Shown here: piece after piece, positions 19,610 to 27,219 of the stretch | How positions within the stretch are numbered: position 1 is the first letter of the stretch | Layout of the letters: the number at the start of each line of letters is the position of its first letter | Assembly: GCA_015057435.1 (NCBI GenBank) | Contig: SVEJ01000004.1 | Coordinates: 30,818-94,817 of the forward strand | Direction of reading: 5' to 3' | Source of the DNA: Lachnospiraceae bacterium | GTDB lineage: Bacteria > Bacillota > Clostridia > Lachnospirales > Lachnospiraceae | Length of the DNA stretch: 64,000 bases | The notes under the pieces: model-generated | What the model was told of the DNA's origin: nothing | Database searches by the model: none | What the model saw: the letters and a program-made list of their open reading frames with translations, nothing else | Translations under genes and position numbers: made by a program

Positions 19610-20818
19610 CTACATATTACTAACACCTTCGTACATACCAAGGATTGGTCCGTAAACAGCCGCAACAATCATACCAACGATACAAGCCATAATCACCATC
19701 GTAAGTGGCTCCATCGCCTGTGTCAAAGCTTCTGTTGCAAGATCCACTTCTCTGTCATAAAGATCTGCAACTTTCTCCATCATGTCTTCAATATTACCAG
19801 TCTCCTCACCAATCTTAACCATCTGTACAAGCATGGTAGGAAATACTTCCATATCTCTTAATGGTTTTGATAAAGGAAGACCTTTTGCAACCTGCGCCTT
19901 CGTATTCATCAAGCCATCGCGGAAAATCTTATTATCCATCATCTTAGCAACCTGTTCAATTGCATCCAACATCGGAATACCAGCTGCCATCAATGTACTT
20001 AATGTTCTTGCAAATCTTGCAGTATTCGACTTAATAACCAAGTTACTAAAGATTGGTGCATTCACTCCAATCTTCGCAGAAACCATCTGACCCGTTGGTG
20101 TAGCCAAGAATACTTTAATTGCAACAACGATACCAATTATAACCGGAAGCAAAATAAACCACTTTTCCGTAATCAACTCACTACCAGCCATCATAATTCG
20201 CGTCGGAAGCGGCAACTGCGTACCCATATCTTCAAACATCGACACGAAGTTCGGAATAACAACAATCATTACAACGATTACTACTAATACCGCAACAATC
20301 ATAACCATGATTGGATATGTAAGTGCTCCCTTAATCTTACCTTTCAATGCATCATCTTTTTCAAAATGGATTGAAAGTCTGTCAAAAGATGTTTCCAAAC
20401 TACCCGATAATTCACCAGCAGCAACCATGTTAATCATAATCGGCGGGAATACATCCGGATTCAAACGAAATGCATCCGCCAAACTTCCACCTTTTTCAAC
20501 ATGAATCTTCGCTTCCACAATTGCAGCTTTTAAAGTCTTATTATCCATCTGCTCCGACAACATCTCCAATGCAGTAATTACTGTAACACCTGCATTCAAG
20601 ATACTTACCATCTGCTTACATAGAATCGACAAGTCACGACTCTTTACTTTCTTTTTACCAATCGTAATTGGTCTTACTTCTCCAGCATCACTTAAGTCAG
20701 TAACCTGAAGACCTTCTGCTTTTAATTTCTCCTGGGCCTTCTCGCGATCTGCAGCATCAATGGTACCTTTCTTATTCTTACCATGCTTATCAATCGCTTT
20801 GTAATTAAACTGTGCCAT
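19610..20818 (-). CDS. pilC: Type IV pilus inner-membrane platform protein
   Basis: The 402-residue protein has the GspF/PilC layout: a short N-terminal domain (AQFNYKAIDKHGK), a duplicated cytoplasmic helical domain with GxSLxxAF-type patterns (KGGSLADAF; KGLPLSKPL), and three to four hydrophobic helices (around 170-200, 220-240 and 375-395). It connects the assembly ATPase to the growing pilus. The ATG at 20818 is preferred because GGAGG sits five bases upstream; the frame is open five codons further to an ATG that overlaps this ribosome site. It follows pilT and precedes the major pilin. Confidence 0.93.
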   Translation of the reverse strand: MAQFNYKAIDKHGKNKKGTIDAADREKAQEKLKAEGLQVTDLSDAGEVRPITIGKKKVKSRDLSILCKQMVSILNAGVTVITALEMLSEQMDNKTLKAAIVEAKIHVEKGGSLADAFRLNPDVFPPIMINMVAAGELSGSLETSFDRLSIHFEKDDALKGKIKGALTYPIMVMIVAVLVVIVVMIVVIPNFVSMFEDMGTQLPLPTRIMMAGSELITEKWFILLPVIIGIVVAIKVFLATPTGQMVSAKIGVNAPIFSNLVIKSNTARFARTLSTLMAAGIPMLDAIEQVAKMMDNKIFRDGLMNTKAQVAKGLPLSKPLRDMEVFPTMLVQMVKIGEETGNIEDMMEKVADLYDREVDLATEALTQAMEPLTMVIMACIVGMIVAAVYGPILGMYEGVSNM

Positions 20819-20918
20819 ATGCTCCTCCACCATTCATCTCATGCCATACCCTATCACACACTATATTTAAATAATGCATAAACAAAATATGAACAATTTA
20901 TTAACATTCGATATATTG

Positions 20919-20947
20919 ATAATACAACAACATTGTCATTATTGCAA
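20919..20947 (-). promoter_or_regulatory. Candidate promoter for pilC and downstream pilus genes
   Basis: TTGCAA and TATTAT are separated by 17 bases in an AT-rich gap of 176 bases between pilT and pilC. Spacing is ideal and the -35 has four of six consensus bases. It would allow separate control of pilC-pilA-pilD onward from pilB-pilT. Confidence 0.4.
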
Positions 20948-20994
20948 TATTTTTTTGCAAATTTTATGAAATATTATCAAATATATACAATTTC

Positions 20995-22047
20995 TTACAT
21001 TTTCTTTCTCATTGCAACCTGATCCTGTGCGTAAATTAGTGCATTTTCACGACTTATCGCACCCTCTCTGTACAATTCATACAAATGATCATCCAAAGTA
21101 ATCATTCCAAGCTGACGACTCGTCTGAATTGTCGATTGAATCTGGTGTGTCTTTTGTTCACGAATCAACGAACGAATCGCCGGACTACCAAACATTACCT
21201 CAAACGCAGCCACTCGACCTCTTCCATCTTCCGCAGGAACAAGCGCTTGTGAGATTACACCTTCCAAAATCATCGCCAACTGGATACGTGTCTGCTGTTG
21301 TTGGTGCGTTGGGAATACGTCAATAATACGGTCAATCGTATTCGCAGCACCAATTGTATGTAATGTAGAAAATACCAAGTGACCAGTCTCAGCAGCCGTA
21401 ATCGCTGTGGAGATTGTCTCAAGGTCACGCATCTCTCCTAAAAGAATAATATCCGGATCCTCACGAAGTGCTGCACGAAGCGCATTACCGTAACTCAATG
21501 TATCCATTCCAACTTCTCGCTGGTTTACTACTGATTTCTTGTGATGATGCACATACTCAATCGGATCCTCCAATGTAATGATGTGATCAGTCAAATTCTC
21601 ATTCGCCTTATTAATAATAGAAGCAAGTGTTGTAGACTTACCGGAACCGGTTGGTCCTGTTACTAATACAAGTCCCCTTTTCTTTTTATACAATTCTACA
21701 ACCTCAGTCGGAATTCCTAACTGGTCCGGTCTAGGAATAATAGTTTCTACTCGACGATAAGCAGCCGCCATGTTCCCTCTGTCCATGTACACATTCACAC
21801 GGAAACGTCCAGTTTCATCAGAGTCGAAAGAAAAGTCAACCTCTCCTCGTTCCTTTAAGACTTGTTTGTGACGCTCATGCATCGTCGCTCCAATCATCTC
21901 AGCCGCATCCATAGGTGTAAGTGCCGGACTTTCTACCTCAATCAACTTACCATTGATACGAAGCTTCGGCGGAATACCTACCGCAATATGTACGTCTGAT
22001 GCTTTCTGTTCTACAGAAAAAGCAAGTAATTCTTTAATATCAATCAT
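20995..22047 (-). CDS. pilT: Type IV pilus retraction ATPase
   Basis: The 350-residue protein has the PilT layout: an N-terminal PAS-like domain, Walker A GPTGSGKST (131-139), an Asp box (EDPIE about 160), Walker B DPDIILLGEMRD (about 197-208), a His box (TGHLVFSTLHT about 221-231), and the PilT signature AIRSLIRE near the C-terminus, seen in retraction enzymes. It depolymerises pili at the inner membrane and powers twitching or DNA pull-in. GGGGAAAA precedes the ATG. The gene lies between pilB and pilC. Confidence 0.94.
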   Translation of the reverse strand: MIDIKELLAFSVEQKASDVHIAVGIPPKLRINGKLIEVESPALTPMDAAEMIGATMHERHKQVLKERGEVDFSFDSDETGRFRVNVYMDRGNMAAAYRRVETIIPRPDQLGIPTEVVELYKKKRGLVLVTGPTGSGKSTTLASIINKANENLTDHIITLEDPIEYVHHHKKSVVNQREVGMDTLSYGNALRAALREDPDIILLGEMRDLETISTAITAAETGHLVFSTLHTIGAANTIDRIIDVFPTHQQQQTRIQLAMILEGVISQALVPAEDGRGRVAAFEVMFGSPAIRSLIREQKTHQIQSTIQTSRQLGMITLDDHLYELYREGAISRENALIYAQDQVAMRKKM

Positions 22048-22073
22048 GTTTTTCCCCTTTCAGCTTATATATT

Positions 22074-23789
22074 CTAATATTCATCTCCAGCTTCGTATAC
22101 AATCTTACGCATCTCAGATAATGACGTAATACCATTCAATACGTGTTTTGAACAACTAAGCTTCAATGTAAGCATACCTTCATCCAATGCTTTCTTTTCA
22201 ATTTCATTAGCAGGTGCGTTACGTGCAATAACCTCGCGCAGACCTCTCGAAACCGGCATCATCTCATACACACCGATACGTCCGGAAAAACCGGTCTCAT
22301 TACACATCGGACATCCTGTTGGTTCATAGATCACTACATCATCTTCATCACCAACACCAAGCAATAATTTTTCATGTTCCTCTGCATATCTTGGTTGCTT
22401 ACATGTACACAAACGTCGAACAAGACGCTGTGCAATAACACCTACCAAAGCATCACCTGCCGTATACGGCTCGATACCCATATCAATCAGACGAGTAACA
22501 GTTGATGCAGCCGAGTTGGTATGTAATGTAGATACAACCAAGTGACCTGTAATAGCCGCTTTAACCGCAATATTCGCTGTCTCCTCGTCACGAATTTCTC
22601 CGATCATGATGATATCCGGGTCCTGACGTAAGATAGAACGAAGCGCAGCCGCAAACGTCATATCCGCTTTTTCATTAACCTGACACTGGTTGATACCATC
22701 AATATTCGCCTCTACCGGATCCTCTACTGTTACAATATTAACGCCTTCCACATTCAACTCACTAAGTGATGTGTAAAGTGTAGTAGATTTACCGGAACCT
22801 GTAGGTCCTGTTACAAGAATGATTCCATGTGGGTTACTAAGAATACCATCGAACACCTTAAGCTCATCCTCACTAAATCCAAGTCCTGATTTCGGTTTTG
22901 TTAAACCATCTTTTGATGTAAGACGCATAACGGTCTTTTCTCCGTATACTGTAGGAAGCATAGATACACGGATATCAAACTCTTTTCTATCAACCATGAT
23001 AGAAATACGACCATCCTGCGGTTTACGTTTTTCAGAAATATCCATACCACCCATAATCTTCAAACGTGCACAGATACCTGATAGTAAAGAATAGTCGTAT
23101 GACATAACTTGCTTTAACACACCGTCAATACGATATCTGACACGAACCGATGTCTCTAACGGCTCAATGTGAATATCGGATGCTCTTTGTCTAACACCAC
23201 TCTCCAAAATCTGTTTTACAAGCAATACAATCGGAGAATTCTCAATATCTGCGTTATACTCATCCTCTTCAGCCTGAGAAAGCATATCCTGTTCACGTTC
23301 CTTACGATAAGCTTCCGCAGCTTCCATCGCCTGATGATTGCCATAGTACTTACCGATTGTCTCCATCAAGTCATCTTCCATAGCAAGAACTGCTTCAACC
23401 TGACAGTTAGTTACAATCGAAATATCATCAACTGCAATGATATCCATCGGATCAATCATCGCAACACGAAGTACATTCGGATTATTCTCATCAAATCCCA
23501 AAGGCATAACATTATACTTCATAATGACGTCTTCCGGTATCAACGACAATACTTCGTCATCAAACTTACAACCTTTCAGTTCGATATAATCCACACCAAG
23601 CTGTTGTGTCAAAACAGCAATCAATAATTCCTTACTGATTATACCTGATTCCAAAAGTGTCTTACCTAACTTCTGGCCTTTTTCCTTTTGCAAAACTAAC
23701 GCTTCTTGCAACTGTTCTTCTGTGATTGCACCTGCCGCAACAAGCAAATCACCCATCCTGATTTTCTTTCTTCCTACTCCAATACGCAT
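22074..23789 (-). CDS. pilB: Type IV pilus extension ATPase
   Basis: The 571-residue protein belongs to the GspE/PilB family. Two N-terminal domains (about 1-160) include the helical unit MGDLLVAAGAITEEQL. The ATPase core shows Walker A GPTGSGKST (328-336), EDPVE (356-360), Walker B IIMIGEIRDEET (393-404) and TGHLVVSTLHTN (414-425). A four-Cys zinc motif (C461, C463, C493, C496) is typical of extension enzymes and absent in PilT. It drives pilus polymerisation. The ATG at 23789 is chosen because the AGAGG site is eight bases upstream; an ATG two codons earlier is too close to it. It is the first gene of the pilus locus. Confidence 0.94.
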   Translation of the reverse strand: MRIGVGRKKIRMGDLLVAAGAITEEQLQEALVLQKEKGQKLGKTLLESGIISKELLIAVLTQQLGVDYIELKGCKFDDEVLSLIPEDVIMKYNVMPLGFDENNPNVLRVAMIDPMDIIAVDDISIVTNCQVEAVLAMEDDLMETIGKYYGNHQAMEAAEAYRKEREQDMLSQAEEDEYNADIENSPIVLLVKQILESGVRQRASDIHIEPLETSVRVRYRIDGVLKQVMSYDYSLLSGICARLKIMGGMDISEKRKPQDGRISIMVDRKEFDIRVSMLPTVYGEKTVMRLTSKDGLTKPKSGLGFSEDELKVFDGILSNPHGIILVTGPTGSGKSTTLYTSLSELNVEGVNIVTVEDPVEANIDGINQCQVNEKADMTFAAALRSILRQDPDIIMIGEIRDEETANIAVKAAITGHLVVSTLHTNSAASTVTRLIDMGIEPYTAGDALVGVIAQRLVRRLCTCKQPRYAEEHEKLLLGVGDEDDVVIYEPTGCPMCNETGFSGRIGVYEMMPVSRGLREVIARNAPANEIEKKALDEGMLTLKLSCSKHVLNGITSLSEMRKIVYEAGDEY

Positions 23790-23900
23790 ATGCATAACCT
23801 CTCATCAATTTTAGTTACTAGATATTGTATCACAATTACTCAAAAAAGAAAAGATTTTATATAATTTTGTCTATTTGCATAAATCGCTTTGTGGAAAAGC

Positions 23901-23927
23901 ACTTTTTTGCATCCTCGTCATAAAATA
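23901..23927 (+). promoter_or_regulatory. Candidate sigma-K-type promoter of the sigK-like gene
   Basis: AC at 23901-23902 and CATAAAATA at 23919-23927 are separated by 16 bases, matching the sigma-K pattern AC-N16-CATANNNTA. It lies 25 bases before the ATG, so it could autoregulate the gene. Matches to such short motifs occur by chance. Confidence 0.4.
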
Positions 23928-23952
23928 TTAAAAAGCTTTCTAGGTATCTTTT

Positions 23953-24585
23953 ATGCAGACATTCAAACACCCTCTTTCAAAAGAAGAAGAAGCTTATTAC
24001 CTGAACCGATACAAGGACGGAGATATCGAAGCCAGAAATATCTTAGTTGAATATAATCTACGCCTTGTTGCACATATAGCAAAAAAATATAACAATTTCG
24101 AACGCGATCCTGAGGATCTCATTTCCAACGGCACAATCGGACTAATCAAAGCTATCAATACATATAATGAAAGAAAAGGAAATCGTCTTGTAACATATGC
24201 TTGTCGATGCATTGAAAACGAAATTCTCATGATGCTTCGCCAGGAAAAGAAATGTTCCAAAGAATTTTCCTTACAAGAACCAATCGGAACAGACAAAGAA
24301 GGAAATGAAATCAACCTCTTAGACATTATCGAATATAACGATAAAGATATTATCGAAGAAATCATTCTTTCCGAAAAAATAACCATATTAAAGGAAGCAT
24401 TAAGTAAATCTCTAAACGAGCGCGAGCTAGAAATTATTACATTGCGTTACGGCTTACATAACAAAACCCCGTTAACGCAACGAGAGATAGCAAATCAATT
24501 TGCTATCTCCCGTTCTTACGTATCTCGTATCGAAAAAAAAGCTTTACAAAAATTACGCCAATCATTCGATTGTTTTTCTTCGTAA
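23953..24585 (+). CDS. sigK: RNA polymerase sporulation sigma factor, SigK-like
   Basis: The 210-residue protein matches the sigma-K/E type of sporulation sigma factors: region 2 (EARNILVEYNLRLVAHIAKKY, DLISNGTIGLIKAI, TYACRCIENEILM), the sigma-K-like linker (PIGTDKEGNEINLLDII) and region 4 with a helix-turn-helix (TQREIANQFAISRSYVSRIEKKAL). In B. subtilis, SigK has a roughly 20-residue pro-sequence removed by SpoIVFB; here only about ten residues precede region 1.2/2 and a stop codon (TAG) lies just upstream, so no pro-sequence exists in this frame. The ribosome site is weak. It directs late mother-cell transcription in the family. It is divergent from pilB and its last 24 bases overlap trhP on the other strand. 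Confidence 0.86.
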   Translation: MQTFKHPLSKEEEAYYLNRYKDGDIEARNILVEYNLRLVAHIAKKYNNFERDPEDLISNGTIGLIKAINTYNERKGNRLVTYACRCIENEILMMLRQEKKCSKEFSLQEPIGTDKEGNEINLLDIIEYNDKDIIEEIILSEKITILKEALSKSLNERELEIITLRYGLHNKTPLTQREIANQFAISRSYVSRIEKKALQKLRQSFDCFSS

Positions 24586-25791
24586 TATAATACCTTTTTG
24601 CAAAGGTACACCAAAGTCCACTTTTAACTTCTCCTTTGGATGAGGAGCACTTTCAACAGATTGCATATCCTCATTCCAAATGTGAAGTACCATAAGCTCC
24701 TTATTCGCACCATCAAACATCATCGCTTCTACCGTCTCGCCTACGCTAAACTTGTTCCTTTGAATAAAACAAGCTCGTCCTTCATCATCTACATCTTCCA
24801 CCGTTCCTATATAGGTATAATCTTTCACATATTCATTATTATCATACACTTGGGAATCAGTATCCGTCTTGCCAAAATAAAATCCTGTTGTAAATTGACG
24901 ATAGGTGCATTTACCTATCTCCTCCTTATAATATGGAAGATTCTCTTTATAGACTTCTATGCCCATTTTATAATCATCAATCGCTTTGCGGTAAGTTCTT
25001 GCAACTGTAGCAACATAAAGCGCAGTTTTCATGCGACCTTCTATCTTAAAACTATCAATCCCCGCATCAATCATCTCAGGTACATATTCTATCATACACA
25101 AATCTTTTGAATTAAAAATATACGTCCCTCTGTCATCTTCTTCAACAGGAAAATATTCTCCGGGTCTTTTTTCTTCCACAACACTATACTTCCATCTGCA
25201 AGGATGTGTACAAGCACCCTGATTCGCATCCCTCCCGGTCAAAAAATGACTTAAAAGACAACGTCCCGAATATGAAATACACATTGCACCATGAATAAAA
25301 CTCTCTATCTCCATATCCTCAGGTATACGACGTCTAATCTCCTTAATCTCCGCTAACGACAATTCTCTCGCCGAAACAACTCGTTTCGCTCCCAAGCCAT
25401 ACCAAAATTGATAAATACCATAATTGGTGTTATTCGCTTGTGTACTAATATGTATTTCCACATCAGGTAACACACGTTTTGCAATTGTAAAAATTGCCGG
25501 GTCAGAAATAATCAACGCATCAATCGGAACAAAACGCAGTTGTTCAAAATATGCTTCAACTCCCGCCAAATCATCATTATGCGCAAAGATATTAGCCGTT
25601 ACATATAACTTTACACCCTTCGCGTGACAATACTGCGCACCTTCTCTCATATCCTCCAACGAAAAATTATGCGCCTTTGCACGTAATCCAAACGATTCTC
25701 CTCCAACATACACAGCGTCAGCACCGTAATCAACTGCTACTTTTAAAACTTCAAGACTACCTGCCGGTATCAATAACTCTATTTCTCTCAT
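24562..25791 (-). CDS. trhP: U32-family tRNA hydroxylation protein TrhP-like
   Basis: The 409-residue protein has the peptidase U32 fold start LLIPAGSLEVLKVAVDYGADAVYVGG and the family signature ESFIHGAMCISYSGRCLLS with the conserved Cys residues, plus a C-terminal beta domain. In B. subtilis the yrrMNO cluster makes 5-hydroxyuridine at tRNA position 34 with TrhP and methylates it with TrmR; trmR lies directly upstream here, so the same tRNA role is inferred rather than proteolysis. The ATG at 25791 has GAGGAA eight bases upstream and is preferred to a TTG six codons earlier that includes the ribosome site. Its last codons overlap the end of the sigK-like gene. Confidence 0.87.
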   Translation of the reverse strand: MREIELLIPAGSLEVLKVAVDYGADAVYVGGESFGLRAKAHNFSLEDMREGAQYCHAKGVKLYVTANIFAHNDDLAGVEAYFEQLRFVPIDALIISDPAIFTIAKRVLPDVEIHISTQANNTNYGIYQFWYGLGAKRVVSARELSLAEIKEIRRRIPEDMEIESFIHGAMCISYSGRCLLSHFLTGRDANQGACTHPCRWKYSVVEEKRPGEYFPVEEDDRGTYIFNSKDLCMIEYVPEMIDAGIDSFKIEGRMKTALYVATVARTYRKAIDDYKMGIEVYKENLPYYKEEIGKCTYRQFTTGFYFGKTDTDSQVYDNNEYVKDYTYIGTVEDVDDEGRACFIQRNKFSVGETVEAMMFDGANKELMVLHIWNEDMQSVESAPHPKEKLKVDFGVPLQKGIILRRKTIE

Positions 25792-25823
25792 GAATCTTTC
25801 CTCACACAATTCAAATCATATTA

Positions 25824-26468
25824 TCATGAACACTTTACAGAAAGCGCGACGCCATCTCCAATCGGGATAATCGATGTTTCCAAGGACTCATGATTCTTCA
25901 ACGTATACAAGTATTCACGCATTCTTGTGTGGATTGTTCGATTTCTTCGATTCACAACAAATTTCGAATCCAACACTTCACCATCTTGCAACACATTATC
26001 CGAAACAAGCACTCCATCTTTTGCTAACAATCTAATAACATCCGGCAAAAAATGAATATACTGTCCTTTTGCAGCATCCATAAAGATAAAATCAAACGTT
26101 CCATCTAGTTCTTTTAATATATCAGCCGCATCGCCTTCCAGCAAAGTAATATTCTTGCATACATTAGCACGCTCAAAATTAACTTTCGCCTTCTCTATTC
26201 TTGGTTCCCATTTTTCAATTGTTGTAATATGCGCACCTTCCCGCAAAAATTGATTCATATATATTGCCGAAAAACCAACCGCCGTACCAACTTCCAATAC
26301 GCGCATTGGTTTTTTAATCAAAAGCATCGTTTTCATCCATTCCTTTGTTTCTTTACGAATAATCGGAACATCATCTTCTAACGCTTCTTTTTCAATTATA
26401 GCAACAATCCCTTCATCATCCTGATTCATAGAATTAATAAAGGATGTTATTCTCTCTTCAACAATCAC
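25824..26468 (-). CDS. trmR: tRNA 5-hydroxyuridine methyltransferase TrmR-like
   Basis: The 214-residue class I SAM methyltransferase belongs to the O-methyltransferase 3 / YrrM family. It has motif I LEVGTAVGFSA (about 58-68), an acidic residue after beta-2 (TIEKWE), and FDFIFMDAAKGQY with DAAK, conserved in metal-dependent members, followed by VSDNVLQDG. In B. subtilis YrrM methylates hydroxyuridine 34 in tRNA. It uses a GTG start with GAGG upstream and overlaps the MltG-like gene by four bases (GTGA), so the two are translationally coupled. trhP follows 32 bases later. Confidence 0.88.
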   Translation of the reverse strand: MIVEERITSFINSMNQDDEGIVAIIEKEALEDDVPIIRKETKEWMKTMLLIKKPMRVLEVGTAVGFSAIYMNQFLREGAHITTIEKWEPRIEKAKVNFERANVCKNITLLEGDAADILKELDGTFDFIFMDAAKGQYIHFLPDVIRLLAKDGVLVSDNVLQDGEVLDSKFVVNRRNRTIHTRMREYLYTLKNHESLETSIIPIGDGVALSVKCS

Positions 26469-26851
26469 TGCATTTCCTCACTTTTTATATTACAGATTAT
26501 TTTACAAATCTCATCAGGCGACAGCCCCGGACCTAACACATACTCTCCGGCAACAATCTTGTCCTGGTATTTTCCTATATAAGCTCTTGCAATAAAAAGA
26601 TAACGGCTCTCAACAACTTTCAACTCCTCAAGTTTCACAGCAACCTCCATCACACTGGTGCCTTCTTCTATCTTCACATTCATCGTTTCTGAAGACGCAG
26701 CACTGTACGGATAATCCCCGAACAGCTTATACGAAAAATGATATGCAGTTACAAATCCTTCAACAAGCAAAAGAAGAATCAACACGTTCAGTAACGTACG
26801 TAAACTAATCCATAATATTGCAGTTGAAATACTTTTCTTTTCTCCAACCAT
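26465..26851 (-). CDS. MltG-like membrane protein lacking the catalytic domain
   Basis: The 128-residue protein has one membrane helix (about 12-37) and an extracellular domain (about 57-115) with VKIEEGTSVMEVAVKLEELKVVESRYLF, which is the LysM-like N-terminal part of the endolytic transglycosylase MltG (YceG). In full-length MltG a catalytic domain with a conserved Glu follows; here the gene stops and the next gene starts in overlap, so the domain is absent, not frameshifted. In B. subtilis mltG (yrrL) sits at this same place before yrrM. It may be a regulatory or vestigial form. Ribosome site GGAG, nine bases from the ATG. Confidence 0.75.
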   Translation of the reverse strand: MVGEKKSISTAILWISLRTLLNVLILLLLVEGFVTAYHFSYKLFGDYPYSAASSETMNVKIEEGTSVMEVAVKLEELKVVESRYLFIARAYIGKYQDKIVAGEYVLGPGLSPDEICKIICNIKSEEMQ

Positions 26852-26857
26852 AGTATT

Positions 26858-27193
26858 TTACTCCATATAACTGTAATCAAACTCTAAGCCTTCAACTATC
26901 AGCTCATATACGCCTTCAAGTTGTCTTGAAATCACTTGCTCAGCAACAAGAAATTCATTCACCAACGGGTTTCGCAACACTTTTTCATACTCCAAAGCCA
27001 GCTGATGAATTTCTTGATAACGATTCACCCCATCATCATAACTTTGCAATTCAAAATTACGTCTTCTGAAAGAATTCATTGCTTGATATAGCTCTGAATT
27101 TTCTTTCACATTTTCCAAAGCTTTCACATACTTCTTATATGCATCACTTTCTTTAATTGTTTGATTCAGCATTCTTGCTTCATTCGTAATCAC
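26858..27193 (-). CDS. YlbF/YmcA family protein
   Basis: The 111-residue, all-helical protein fits the YlbF/YmcA (com_ylbF) family: a first helix with SDAYKKY, a second with QAMNSFRRRNFELQ, and a C-terminal LRNPLVNEFLVAEQVISRQL segment. In Bacillus, YlbF-YmcA-YaaT bind RNase Y and influence mRNA maturation, biofilm and competence. Its place straight after RNase J on the operon fits an RNA-processing role. It uses a GTG start at 27193 with GGAGG eight bases upstream. No partner gene (ymcA, yaaT) is visible in the window. Confidence 0.8.
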   Translation of the reverse strand: MITNEARMLNQTIKESDAYKKYVKALENVKENSELYQAMNSFRRRNFELQSYDDGVNRYQEIHQLALEYEKVLRNPLVNEFLVAEQVISRQLEGVYELIVEGLEFDYSYME

Positions 27194-27219
27194 AGCAATG
27201 CCTCCTTCCGACAGCCCGC

